NCBI RefSeq assembly: GCF_003691585.1 | Contig: NZ_CP033169.1 | Coordinates: 2,728,001-2,792,000 of the forward strand | From: Biomaibacter acetigenes | GTDB taxonomy: Bacteria > Bacillota > Thermosediminibacteria > Thermosediminibacterales > Tepidanaerobacteraceae | Reading direction: 5' to 3' | Length of the DNA stretch: 64,000 bases | Shown: piece after piece, positions 1-9,471 of the stretch | Layout: the number at the start of each line of letters is the position of its first letter | How positions within the stretch are numbered: position 1 is the stretch's first letter | Position numbers and translations under genes: made by a program | The notes under the pieces: model-generated | What the model was told of the DNA's origin: nothing | What the model saw: the letters and a program-made list of their open reading frames with translations, nothing else | Databases searched by the model: none

Positions 1-1421
<1,421 letters not shown>

Positions 1422-2995
1422 TTATGCGTCGCTCCTCAAAACAGATTACGCATTGAAGGAGAATCCGTTGTTTTTTCGCCACATCTTCTTCCACGGGATC
1501 GTCAAACCCCAGAAGATAGGTGGCAATAAAGCCCATTATATATGATATCACCAGACCCAACAAATAGTAAATTATTTTATCGGGTTGTATCAAGGCTGCC
1601 AGCGGGATACCCGAAATACCCAGACCTTTTGCTCCCACTGTAAACAATGCCTGGAAGGCTCCACCAAATGCGCCTCCTATGCATGCGCCTATAAAAGGTC
1701 TTCCAAGAGGCAATGTAACGCCGTAAATAAGAGGTTCGCCTATTCCGAGAATGCCTACCAGTATGGATCCCTCGATAATCTTTTTGAGCTGTTTGCTCCT
1801 GGTCTTTACGTAGACTGCCAGGGCGGCCCCCACCTGTCCGGCACCCGCCATGGCTAGGATAGGCAGAAGCACCGTTACCCCGGTAGATTCAATCAGCTGG
1901 ACATGGATGGGAGTCAAGCCCTGATGAAGTCCGGTCATTACGAGAGGCAAGAATGTGCCTGACAGAATGAATCCTGTAATAAAACCGGCTTTCCCCGCTA
2001 TTGCCACTTTGACAGCATTTCCAATACCATCTGCAATGACTCCGCCCAGGGGCTGCAGCACATACAGTGTGGCAAATCCCGCAATGAGAATGGTTAACAG
2101 CGGTGTAGCAAGAAGTTCAATAGTATTGGGCATTCTCTTCCGTATACTTTTCTCGAGGAAGCTGGCAAAAGCGGCAGCTATAAGCACCGAAATAATACCG
2201 CCCCTGCCGATAGTTAATGCCTTGCCCGAAATCTGAATATTGGCCAGAGCAGGATTGTAGATGATGCCTGCGATAATTCCGCCTATAGTGGGTGAGCCGC
2301 CGAACTCCCGGGCGGTATTCATACCCACCATAATACCCATGTAGGTAAATATGGTGCTTCCCAGCAGGCCAAGCATGGCCAGCAGGTTTTTATCGGCGAT
2401 CCACTGGAATTTGGTAGCCACATTGGTAATGCCCAGGATCAAGCCTCCGCCGATGAGGCCGGGTATTAATGGGATGAATATGCTGGCTATGCGCTTGAGC
2501 ATCAGTTTAAAAGGCGTTTTATTTTTTTCATCTATAGCACTTTTTATTTCTCTGGCATCACCGAGCTTCATTCCCACCATTTTTGACAGCTCTCCTGCTA
2601 CTTTAGCGGCTGCTCCGGGACCAAGCACTATCTGAATTCCCTCACCATTGTCAAGTAGTTTTATTACGCCGCTTACGGCATTTACCCCTTCTTTTTTTAC
2701 CCGGGATTTATCCTTTACTTCGACTCTTAAACGGGTCATGCAATTGGTTATAGATATTATATTTTCTTTTCCACCGAGATTTTCCAGAATGGAAACGGCC
2801 ATATCTTTTTCTCTAGACACTATACTCTACCTCCTGTTTTTTTCAAATTATCTTTTCTACAAAAATGCGTTCAAATGTAGACATGTTATCTTAAAAAGGC
2901 GTGATTAGTAAGTAATGATCACCTCCGGACTCATAGATTTTTCTTGTAAAGATTTCACCCCCGGAAATATTTTTTCAGCATTGACATGTTAAAAA

Positions 2996-3010
2996 TGAAA
3001 AATTGTTTCA
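2996..3010. promoter_or_regulatory. Candidate RpiR/MurR operator palindrome
   Basis: TGAAA-N5-TTTCA lies between the regulator's stop and murP, about 175 bases upstream of murP. The TGAAA/TTTCA shape is typical of RpiR-family operators. Regulation of murP-mupG-murQ by the adjacent RpiR protein is inferred. Confidence 0.5.
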
Positions 3011-3027
3011 TGCATGGCTAAAAAAAA

Positions 3028-3870
3028 TTAGTACTTTCTTATAGAAACAGCCTCGCTGGTATTTTCCAGGTATTTTACTATTTCGTCGTACTTTCTGCAG
3101 GCGATGATGGAAAATAAAATATCTATCGCATTCAACTGGGCCATCCGGGATGCCATGGCGGCGCTTCTAAAAATTGCTTCATTAGACGTAATGAATAGCT
3201 TTATATCAGATACAAGGGTTATTGGCGAATTTCCGAATCGGGTAATGCATATGGTGGTGGCTCCCGCATTTCTAGCAAGCTTCAGGGCGTCGACGGTGTC
3301 CGCCGTCTGACCGGAATAGGATATACCTACAGCCACATCGTCTTTTGTCAGATTCGCTGCCGATACCAGCTGCATGTGGGAATCAGTATATGCGGTGCAG
3401 GATTTATTTATCCTCATGAATTTGTGCATGGCATCCTGAGCTACAATGGCCGATGCCCCAACTCCGTAAAAATCTATCTTTTTGGCTTCCAGCAGTGCAT
3501 CTACGGCTTTCTTGACCTCTTGACGGTTTATCACATCCATGGTACTTTCTATAGCCTGCATGTTGTTCTTGGATATTTTTGCTATTATTGTCTCGATATC
3601 ATCATCGGCGCTTACAACGCCCTGAATCTTTCTCATTTTAAAGGCTATGTCCGACGAAATCTTTATCTTTAAATCCTGATAGCCTTTATATCCTAAAGTT
3701 CTGCAAAATCTCACTACACTGGCCTCGCTGGTCTTGCACCTTTTGGCCAGCTCCGAGATCGGTATGTCACAAAGATCCTGCGGACTTTTCAAAATATAGT
3801 CGGCAATCTTTTTTTCCGATGGCTTTAGATTATTGATAATTGCCTGGATTTTTTCAAGATCTCCCGGCAT
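3028..3870 (-). CDS. RpiR-family transcriptional regulator (MurR-like)
   Basis: 280 residues. The N-terminal HTH_6 domain (residues 1-77; ISELAKRCKTSEASVVRFCRTLGYKGYQDLKI) is followed by a SIS sugar-phosphate domain (about 125-260; IDFYGVGASAIVAQDAMHKF, ISYSGQTADTVDALKLAR). Family members sense phosphosugars. The position directly upstream of murP, on the same strand, points to MurNAc-6P or GlcNAc-6P as ligand, which is inference. The start is supported by GGAGGTGAAACC just upstream. A TGAAA-N5-TTTCA palindrome lies between it and murP. Confidence 0.9.
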   Translation of the reverse strand: MPGDLEKIQAIINNLKPSEKKIADYILKSPQDLCDIPISELAKRCKTSEASVVRFCRTLGYKGYQDLKIKISSDIAFKMRKIQGVVSADDDIETIIAKISKNNMQAIESTMDVINRQEVKKAVDALLEAKKIDFYGVGASAIVAQDAMHKFMRINKSCTAYTDSHMQLVSAANLTKDDVAVGISYSGQTADTVDALKLARNAGATTICITRFGNSPITLVSDIKLFITSNEAIFRSAAMASRMAQLNAIDILFSIIACRKYDEIVKYLENTSEAVSIRKY

Positions 3871-4198
3871 GGTTTCACCTCCGTCTTCAGAAGTCAGAGG
3901 CCGGAAGTCAGATTAAGTTGGATTTGCCGAAAAAGCTAATCTTCTATTCCAACCTCTTTTGTGAGTCAAGGGGGTTCCTGTTACTTATACCAAAATAATT
4001 TCTATATAAGTTATATTCTATATAAAACGTAAAAATCCTTCTTATAAATAAATTTTTTATGAAATTTTATTTCATCTTCTGCATGAATTTCTCCAATACC
4101 TTCAGATGTCAGTCAGTGGATGGTCGCCAACTACCAAAAATTTTAATGCCTTACATCCCCCTTGAGGGATACTCCGGGCAGTAGTTTGTAAAACAAAG
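3871..4198. repeat. Intergenic stretch with dispersed repeat copy 1 (3885-3951)
   Basis: No gene is seen here. Bases 3885-3951 (CTTCAGAAGTCAGAGGCCGG onward) match the spacer at 29302-29370 almost base for base for about 55 bases, and part of 55289-55316. The rest is AT-rich and probably carries the promoter of the rpiR gene. A TTCTATATAAG / TATTCTATATAAA duplication lies near 4000-4025. Confidence 0.75.
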
Positions 4199-4231
4199 AA
4201 CCGGTGGACTTTTTGATCCACCGGTTTTATA
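4199..4231 (-). terminator. Intrinsic terminator hairpin
   Basis: A perfect 9-bp stem ACCGGTGGA/TCCACCGGT around a CTTTTTGA loop, followed by TTTTAT on the plus strand and, on the minus strand, by TTCTTTGTTTT. It probably ends the EIIA/nagE transcript downstream of the amidohydrolase fossil, and may be bidirectional. Confidence 0.65.
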
Positions 4232-4256
4232 ACAAAAAACTACTCCCATTGTCTAT

Positions 4257-4574
4257 TTACATAGGCCTTATCCAGAACGCATCGATCTGCAAGAGGGTTT
4301 GACCGAGCCCCGAGTAATGCATGTGGGATTCGATGATGCCCGGGATCACGGTTTTTTGCTCCAGATCTCTAACCTATGTGTTTTTATCAATGTAATTTTT
4401 GACTTCTTCATCATTTCCCACATAGATCAATTTGTCGCCTTTTACTGCCAGCGCCGTGGCTTTAGGACTTTTTTTATCGACGGTATATATGTTGCCGTTT
4501 ACAAAGACCTTATCTGCCTTTTGGGTCTGTGCAAAAATCATAGGAGAACACAAACTTATCATCAGCATCACCAA
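4257..4574 (-). pseudogene. Amidohydrolase (YtcJ-like) N-terminal remnant with in-frame stop
   Basis: A short frame starts with a signal-like segment (MVMLMISLCSPMIFAQ) and the amidohydrolase beta-strand ADKVFVNGNIYTVDKKSPKA. It is stopped by TAG after YIDKNT. The same frame continues with VRDLEQKTVIPGIIESHMH, the metal-binding HxH motif region of YtcJ-type hydrolases, then YSGLGQTLLQIDAFW, and ends after about 36 codons. The full family is over 500 residues. A nonsense change (GAG to TAG would fit) plus a 3' deletion explains it. It sits 13 bases after the EIIA gene. Confidence 0.85.
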
Positions 4575-4587
4575 AATAAGTATACAC

Positions 4588-5085
4588 CTACTTCATTTTA
4601 ACATTCATCAGCACATCTCGGCCTTTCATTACCTCTTTTTCCCCGGTGAATTCTATCTCTTTTATACCGTCACCTTCGGGCAAAACTATGGGGCTTTTAA
4701 GGGAGTAATTGTTTTTTGCGATGAGCTTCATGTCAAACTCTATCAATGGCTCTCCGGTCTTCACATCCTGGCCTTCAGTTACCAGGATGATAAAACCTTC
4801 ACCTTTTAGATTAACCGTGTCAATGCCTATGTGGATAAGGACCGCAAGGCCCTCTTTTGATTCTACCACTAGCGCATGGCCGGTGGAAAATACCTGTTTA
4901 ACTCTACCATCAAATGGGGCTACTACAATCCCTTCCGACGGTTCAATGGCCATGCCGTCGCCTACCATTTTCTGGGCAAAAACTTCATCGGGAAGGTCCG
5001 ACAGGTTGAGGACCTTGCCGCTCATAGGTGCTTTGATTATAACATGATTGTTGTTGTTATTGTTGCCGAAAATGCCGAATAGCAA
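4588..5085 (-). CDS. PTS glucose-family EIIA component
   Basis: About 165-residue soluble phosphocarrier, full length for EIIA-Glc. It has the PMSGKVLNLSDLPDEVFAQKM core, FSTGHALVV, and the phospho-acceptor His in VLIHIGIDTVNLKGEGF. Two TTG codons fit the N terminus: TTG 5091 lies only 2 bases from the AGGAGG site, whereas TTG 5085 is 8 bases away and is preferred. An odd run of six Asn near residue 9 comes from an AAC/AAT microsatellite. It lies 66 bases downstream of nagE, and probably phosphorylates NagE and perhaps MurP, neither of which has its own EIIA. Confidence 0.92.
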   Translation of the reverse strand: MLFGIFGNNNNNNHVIIKAPMSGKVLNLSDLPDEVFAQKMVGDGMAIEPSEGIVVAPFDGRVKQVFSTGHALVVESKEGLAVLIHIGIDTVNLKGEGFIILVTEGQDVKTGEPLIEFDMKLIAKNNYSLKSPIVLPEGDGIKEIEFTGEKEVMKGRDVLMNVKMK

Positions 5086-5151
5086 CTGCAAATCCTCCTC
5101 AAGTTTTATAAGTTTTATATTAAATCAACCGTGACAAAGTATAAATATATT

Positions 5152-6528
5152 TTACAGCACTTTTTTCATTTCTTCCACTATTAGTTCCGCTTCTGTACCC
5201 ACCACCACCTGGAGGTTGCCGCCTCCCAGTTTCATGACGCCGGTGGCTCCGGCCCGCTTTAATGCAGGCTCATCGACGATAGACTCATCGTCCACCGAAA
5301 GTCTTATTCTGGTGATGCAAGCATCGATAGCCTTTATGTTTTCCTTACCGCCCAGGGCTGTAAGAATCCTGGATGCCCTATCACTCATCTTTATTTCTTT
5401 TACGGTTGCTTCAGTAGCTTCGCCTTCGAGGCGGCCCGGTGTGGGCAGGTCAAATTTTCTTATGATGTATCTGAATACCGCATAATACAGCGCACCATAT
5501 ACTATACCGATAGGTATCAGCAGTATGGGTTTTGTGGCAAGGCCGTAATTCAACACATAGTCGATGAGGCCTGCCGAAAAACCGAAACCGTCTTTAATCC
5601 CCAGCGCCCAGGTGAGGGCCAGGGAGACACCTGTGAGGAGGGCATGGGTAAGATAAAGCACCGGAGCCAGGAACATAAAAGCAAACTCTATGGGTTCAGT
5701 GATGCCCGTAAGGAATGATGTGAGCGCAGCGCTAATGAGAACACCGCTGACCGCCCTTCGCTGGGACTCTTTTGCCTCATGCAACATAGCGATACAGGCG
5801 GCAGGCAGGCCGAACATCATGATGGGGAAAAACCCCGTCATGAAGATGCCTGCATTGGGATCTCCTGCAAAGAACCTGTTCAAATCACCAGTCACTACCT
5901 GCCCGGCACTGTTGGTAAACTCGCCGAATACAAACCACACAAGGCTGTTTATCACATGATGCAGACCAAAGGGAATCAAAAGCCTGTTTAAAGTGCCGTA
6001 TACGAATACTCCCAGAGCTCCGGCACCTATAGCCCACTCACCCGCGGCATAAATGGCCTTTTGAATGGGAGGCCATATCAAGCCGAAAAGAATACCTAAC
6101 ACCAGCATAGCACCGGAAGTTACGATGGGGATAAAGCGCCTTCCGCCGAAAAATCCTAAAAAGGTCGGTAGCTTTATATCCTTGTATTTGTTATATAAGG
6201 AAGCCGCTACAATACCCGTTATAATTCCGCCCAGAACTCCCATGTTTATATCCTTGTTCATGGCTGTGAGGACCGATGAGAGCACATAGTATCCTACGCC
6301 GCCCGCCAGTGCCGCCGCACCTGCGCCCCCGGCAAGACCCATGGAGACGCCCAGGGCGAAGATCACAGGAAGGTTGCCGAAGATGGCATTGCCGCCCGCC
6401 ATTATGACGGGGATGTTAAATACATCCGGAGCACCAAGCCGGAGTAACAGCGCCGCTGCCGGCAGCACTGCCACCGGTGCCATCAAAGCCTTTCCAAGCT
6501 TTTGAAGATTGCCGAGCTGATTTTTCAT
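5152..6528 (-). CDS. nagE: PTS N-acetylglucosamine-specific EIICB permease
   Basis: 458 residues counted from ATG 6528, which has GGGGGATTTAGG upstream; an upstream in-frame ATG at 6579 has no good RBS. The EIIC domain (1-370) opens with LQKLGKALMAPVAVLPAAALLLRLG and carries the substrate-site signature GITEPIEFAFMFLAPVLY. GDLNRFFAGDPNAGIFMTGFFPIMMFG is more like NagE than PtsG. A C-terminal EIIB domain (about 385-458) has the phospho-Cys in IDACITRIRLSV. It imports GlcNAc as GlcNAc-6P, feeding nagA and nagB downstream. EIIA is supplied by the next gene. A leader RNA target for a BglG-family antiterminator precedes it. Confidence 0.93.
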   Translation of the reverse strand: MKNQLGNLQKLGKALMAPVAVLPAAALLLRLGAPDVFNIPVIMAGGNAIFGNLPVIFALGVSMGLAGGAGAAALAGGVGYYVLSSVLTAMNKDINMGVLGGIITGIVAASLYNKYKDIKLPTFLGFFGGRRFIPIVTSGAMLVLGILFGLIWPPIQKAIYAAGEWAIGAGALGVFVYGTLNRLLIPFGLHHVINSLVWFVFGEFTNSAGQVVTGDLNRFFAGDPNAGIFMTGFFPIMMFGLPAACIAMLHEAKESQRRAVSGVLISAALTSFLTGITEPIEFAFMFLAPVLYLTHALLTGVSLALTWALGIKDGFGFSAGLIDYVLNYGLATKPILLIPIGIVYGALYYAVFRYIIRKFDLPTPGRLEGEATEATVKEIKMSDRASRILTALGGKENIKAIDACITRIRLSVDDESIVDEPALKRAGATGVMKLGGGNLQVVVGTEAELIVEEMKKVL

Positions 6529-6634
6529 AATCCTAAATCCCCCTTTATTTTTCTTGTTTGAATTTCTTTTTCTTCCCACCTTTAATGTTCTTATATTGTT
6601 TTATTTTTAGATAATCACCTCCCTTTTGTAAAAC

Positions 6635-6677
6635 AAAAAGAGCTGAGAAAGGGTATAATACAAACCCCTCCCAGCTC
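6635..6677 (-). terminator. Leader terminator of nagE, overlapping the antiterminator target
   Basis: On the minus strand, GAGCTGGGAGGGG pairs imperfectly with CCCTTTCTCAGCTC, followed by UUUUUG. Its 5' arm shares GAGC (6674-6677) with the preceding RAT element, so the two structures exclude each other. Transcription into nagE should stop here unless the antiterminator protein binds. Confidence 0.85.
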
Positions 6678-6702
6678 ATGCCTGCTTTACCAGTAACACG
6701 CC
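6674..6702 (-). promoter_or_regulatory. RAT: ribonucleic antiterminator target for LicT/GlcT-type protein
   Basis: The 29-nt element reads GGCGTGTTACTGGTAAAGCA then GGCATGAGC. The TGTTACTG...GCAGGCA core matches the SacY/LicT/GlcT RNA hairpin, with paired flanks and two internal loops. It overlaps the nagE leader terminator by 4 nt. The adjacent antiterminator gene is the obvious ligand protein. Confidence 0.85.
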
Positions 6703-6769
6703 GGAATTTTGCTGATATTTACTTCCATTTTTATATTAGCATATATTTTTTAGAAAATCAATATATTTT

Positions 6770-7606
6770 TCAACTCGAGACCCTTATCCGTTGGATATGA
6801 AGCGCCAGATACCCCAGCTCATCCTGAGGCGGATTCTTTCCCATCCTCTCCCGGATGAATCCGGCTATCTTTTCGGCAACCTTATAGCTTTGACCGAATT
6901 CCTTTTTTATTCTTGCCTGAAGCGGGTTTTTTATAGGGATGTCCCTGTCGACGCGCTCCAGGGCAAATCTCAAGTGCACCAGGAGCCTGGCAAAATTTAT
7001 TTCATCCCTATCAAGTTTTAAGCCCAGTTCTTCCTCTATTATCTCCACCATCCTGTTTATCATGGAGGTGTATTTTACTGTCCTGGAAAGTTCCCGGTTC
7101 GCCCTGGCGGAATGCAGGTGCATAGCTATAAATCCCTTTTCCCCATCCGGGATCTTCACATTAAACTTTTGCTCTATCATGTCGGCGGCCTTGCAGGCCA
7201 GCTCATAGTCTTGAGGATACAGTGCCCTGATTTCTTCCAGGAACGGATTTTCTATCTCCAAATTTCCGGCCAGGCGCTCCAGGGTAAAGTTTATATGGTC
7301 AGCCAGGGCCACATGGATGTGTTCATTGAGCGGCTCATCCAGCTGCTTTGCCACCATGGCCAGGATCTCCTCGGTGAGGCCTATGATTTGTCTATCGACA
7401 CTATCCAGAATATTTTTATACTGTTTGTACTGGGCTTCATCGAAAAAATAAAATATCTTTTCTATTTTCTCCTCATCCACTTCTTTTCCGGGTTTTGCCT
7501 CAAACCCAAGACCTCGCCCCACCAGCACCGCTTCCTCACCGGATTTTACATCCTGCGCCATGACCACATTATTGTTCAGTATCTTTTTTAATATAAAATT
7601 TCGCAC
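6770..7606 (-). CDS. BglG-family transcription antiterminator (GlcT/LicT-like)
   Basis: RNA-binding antiterminator controlled by PTS phosphorylation. An N-terminal CAT RNA-binding domain (KKILNNNVVMAQDVKSGEEAVLVGRGLGFEAKPG) is followed by PRD1 (about 65-170; conserved His in NEHIHVALADHINFTLERL and GFIAMHLHSAR) and PRD2 (about 175-277; LLVHLRFALERVD, LGYLALHIQRI). All four regulatory His are visible. GTG 7606 is the likely start, because GGGGGAT lies 6 bases upstream; ATG 7621 would absorb that RBS. The gene lies upstream of a RAT-terminator pair and nagE, so nagE control is the natural inference. Confidence 0.92.
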   Translation of the reverse strand: MRNFILKKILNNNVVMAQDVKSGEEAVLVGRGLGFEAKPGKEVDEEKIEKIFYFFDEAQYKQYKNILDSVDRQIIGLTEEILAMVAKQLDEPLNEHIHVALADHINFTLERLAGNLEIENPFLEEIRALYPQDYELACKAADMIEQKFNVKIPDGEKGFIAMHLHSARANRELSRTVKYTSMINRMVEIIEEELGLKLDRDEINFARLLVHLRFALERVDRDIPIKNPLQARIKKEFGQSYKVAEKIAGFIRERMGKNPPQDELGYLALHIQRIRVSS

Positions 7607-7803
7607 TATAAGATCCCCCATTGGAACATTTATTGCCTCGGCATCGAATTCATTATAACAAAAATTTTGAATCCCGTCAGTAAATATTGACTATATTTTT
7701 ATTTGAGTTAAAGTGCGGCTAGTTTAAACTCTACCCATATCTATAAATTTTTGATATAATGTCTGCAAACGTTCAGTATTTTAGATGATAAGGAGATATT
7801 TTC

Positions 7804-9192
7804 ATGAATGAGCTTTCATTAGAAGCTTTTAATCCAATTTTGTCACCGAATTTAGTAGTATATAGAAACATCCTTGAGGATCCGGCACTTGAGATGCTAA
7901 GGGAAATCATAGAGTCTGCTTTAAAAGATGAATCGACACCCGGGATTTATCACTATATTACCTGCGCTTTGCGGAAAGCAGCTTCAAAATATCACGAGTT
8001 TTTAGGTTTACTGGTGAAAGAGGGAGAAATTGAAGGGGAAATCGTGACAGGCAATTTATGGAAGGACCATCTTCTAAATCTTATGCTTTTCGATGAAAAT
8101 CCCTTCAGCTTGAATTGTGAAAAAAGGGGGCTTTCCGGAGTAGGAAGTAATCTGAAAGCTTTAGTAGAGCGGGACTTAATGGAGCTTAAGAGGTTATATG
8201 ACTTTAATTTTGATAATCTTACGGAGTTTTTAAAAGAAAAGGGGCCTGATCTTGATATAAGAGCTTTCCCTTCAGATTACCATATCACAAAAGATAGCTC
8301 TAACAAGGAGCGGGAGTTTTATTTTACCCAAAGGCAAATTTTAAAGCAAAAACTGGACAAGTCCAGGGATTGGTCGGAAAATCTTGAAGACCTCGCTGTA
8401 TTTTATAATAAGTTCGGTTGCGGCAAGTTCGGAAGGTACTGGGGATTCATACTCGATGAAACTCCAGATGGTATAAGGCTTGAGGGGGTTTCGGAGCTTG
8501 ACCCGGTAAGGTTGTCCGATCTGGTGGGCTACGAATCTCAGAAAAAAGAGGTGCTGGAAAACACCCGTCAGTTTGTGAAGGGATATCCCGCCAACAACAT
8601 GCTGCTCTACGGAGATAGAGGCACCGGTAAGTCTTCCACCATAAAAGCCCTAATCCATGAGTTTGGGAAAGAGGGCTTGAGGCTTATAGAAGTGCCCAAA
8701 TTTCAGTTGATTTACCTAAGGCAGATAATTACATGGCTTAAGAAGCGGCCCCAGAGATTTATCATATTTATCGACGATCTTTCTTTCGAGGAGCACGAAA
8801 CGGAATACAAGTATCTAAAGGCCATGCTGGAAGGAAGCCTTGAGGCTCCGCCGGAAAATGTGCTCATATATGCTACATCCAACCGCCGTCACCTTATCCG
8901 GGAGTTTCATAGCGATGCGGCGGGTGATGAAATCAAAGCCCGGGATACGGTCCAGGAAAAGCTATCTCTTTCCGACAGATTCGGCATTACCGTGATATTC
9001 CCATCGCCAGACCAGGAAGAATACTTGAACATTGTGAAGGGTATAGCCAAGAGCAAGGGTATAGACATTGAACCGGCAAAGTTAAGGGAACTGGCCCTTC
9101 GGTGGGAACTCTGGAACAACCAGCGCTCAGGCCGCACCGCCCGGCAGTTTGTGGATGATTTATTGGGGAAAATTTCTGCAGGCAATATATAG
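7804..9192 (+). CDS. DUF815-family AAA ATPase
   Basis: 462 residues. The N-terminal 190 residues have no motif I recognise. The C-terminal ATPase (about 230-455) has Walker A GDRGTGKSS, Walker B FIIFIDDL, sensor-1-like YATSNRRHLI and an arginine-rich C terminus (NQRSGRTARQFVDDLL). This is the DUF815 architecture (COG2607), whose cellular role is not established to my knowledge. It is monocistronic and divergent from the antiterminator gene; AAGGAGATATTTTC precedes the ATG. A candidate structured RNA follows about 35 bases later on the same strand. Confidence 0.88.
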   Translation: MNELSLEAFNPILSPNLVVYRNILEDPALEMLREIIESALKDESTPGIYHYITCALRKAASKYHEFLGLLVKEGEIEGEIVTGNLWKDHLLNLMLFDENPFSLNCEKRGLSGVGSNLKALVERDLMELKRLYDFNFDNLTEFLKEKGPDLDIRAFPSDYHITKDSSNKEREFYFTQRQILKQKLDKSRDWSENLEDLAVFYNKFGCGKFGRYWGFILDETPDGIRLEGVSELDPVRLSDLVGYESQKKEVLENTRQFVKGYPANNMLLYGDRGTGKSSTIKALIHEFGKEGLRLIEVPKFQLIYLRQIITWLKKRPQRFIIFIDDLSFEEHETEYKYLKAMLEGSLEAPPENVLIYATSNRRHLIREFHSDAAGDEIKARDTVQEKLSLSDRFGITVIFPSPDQEEYLNIVKGIAKSKGIDIEPAKLRELALRWELWNNQRSGRTARQFVDDLLGKISAGNI

Positions 9193-9225
9193 CAATATAT
9201 ATATATATATTATAGACGAAAAATA

Positions 9226-9365
9226 GAGGATTTCCGACCGGTGGGGTATCTGAAAGGTTTTGATCTGGTGAGAGCCCTGGACTACCGCACGGCAACGCCA
9301 GTAGGGTGGTCTGATCCGATATTCCCCTTATAATATCGGTGATACCCGATATCTGCCGGGCATTT
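9226..9365 (+). ncRNA. Candidate structured RNA of unknown class
   Basis: No credible coding frame lies between the ATPase and nagA, but pairing is dense. A closing stem GGGTATC (9244-9250)/GATACCC (9341-9347) encloses two arms. One is a multi-part arm, GATC/GATC (9262-9265/9313-9316) and GACTACC/GGTGGTC (9280-9286/9305-9311), capped by GGC-AAC-GCC. The other is an 8-bp hairpin CCGATATT/AATATCGG (9317-9339). A TATATTATAG-like -10 lies just upstream and a strong terminator follows at 9448. Strand is chosen from this order. I could not match it to T-box, SAM, FMN, SRP, 6S, tmRNA or RNase P. Confidence 0.5.
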
Positions 9366-9447
9366 AGTGTCAAATCATCAACAATAAATATTGTTTGTGT
9401 ACAACTACAGTCGGACAAAAGTTATATTCTTTTTAGCGGTCAAATAA

Positions 9448-9471
9448 AAAATCCTCCACGCGGAGGATTTT
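9448..9471. terminator. Bidirectional terminator between the RNA candidate and nagA
   Basis: Perfect 10-bp stem AAAATCCTCC/GGAGGATTTT with an ACGC tetraloop, flanked by A- and T-rich sequence on both sides. The nagA stop codon overlaps its edge, so it can end the nag operon on the minus strand and anything transcribed from 9226 onward on the plus strand. Confidence 0.8.

Noticed and set aside
2900-2935. GGAGGTGATCA on the minus strand as RBS of a small gene before murP
   Set aside because: No start codon with a sensible frame follows; murP has its own AGGAGG.
5030-5065. Asn repeat (AAC/AAT) in the EIIA gene as possible frame error
   Set aside because: Frame is kept and conserved sequence follows; the run is only an N-terminal microsatellite.
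9192-9212. TA dinucleotide run
   Set aside because: Simple AT microsatellite, also at 30986-31004; no sign of CRISPR or other arrays.
9230-9245. CCGACCGGTGG resembling part of an FMN riboswitch
   Set aside because: None of the other RFN blocks is present, unlike the clear element at 42676-42815.
9300-9315. T-box-like AGGGTGGT string
   Set aside because: The T-box core should read AGGGTGGTACCGCG. Here it continues CTGATCC, and no tRNA-synthetase or amino acid gene follows.
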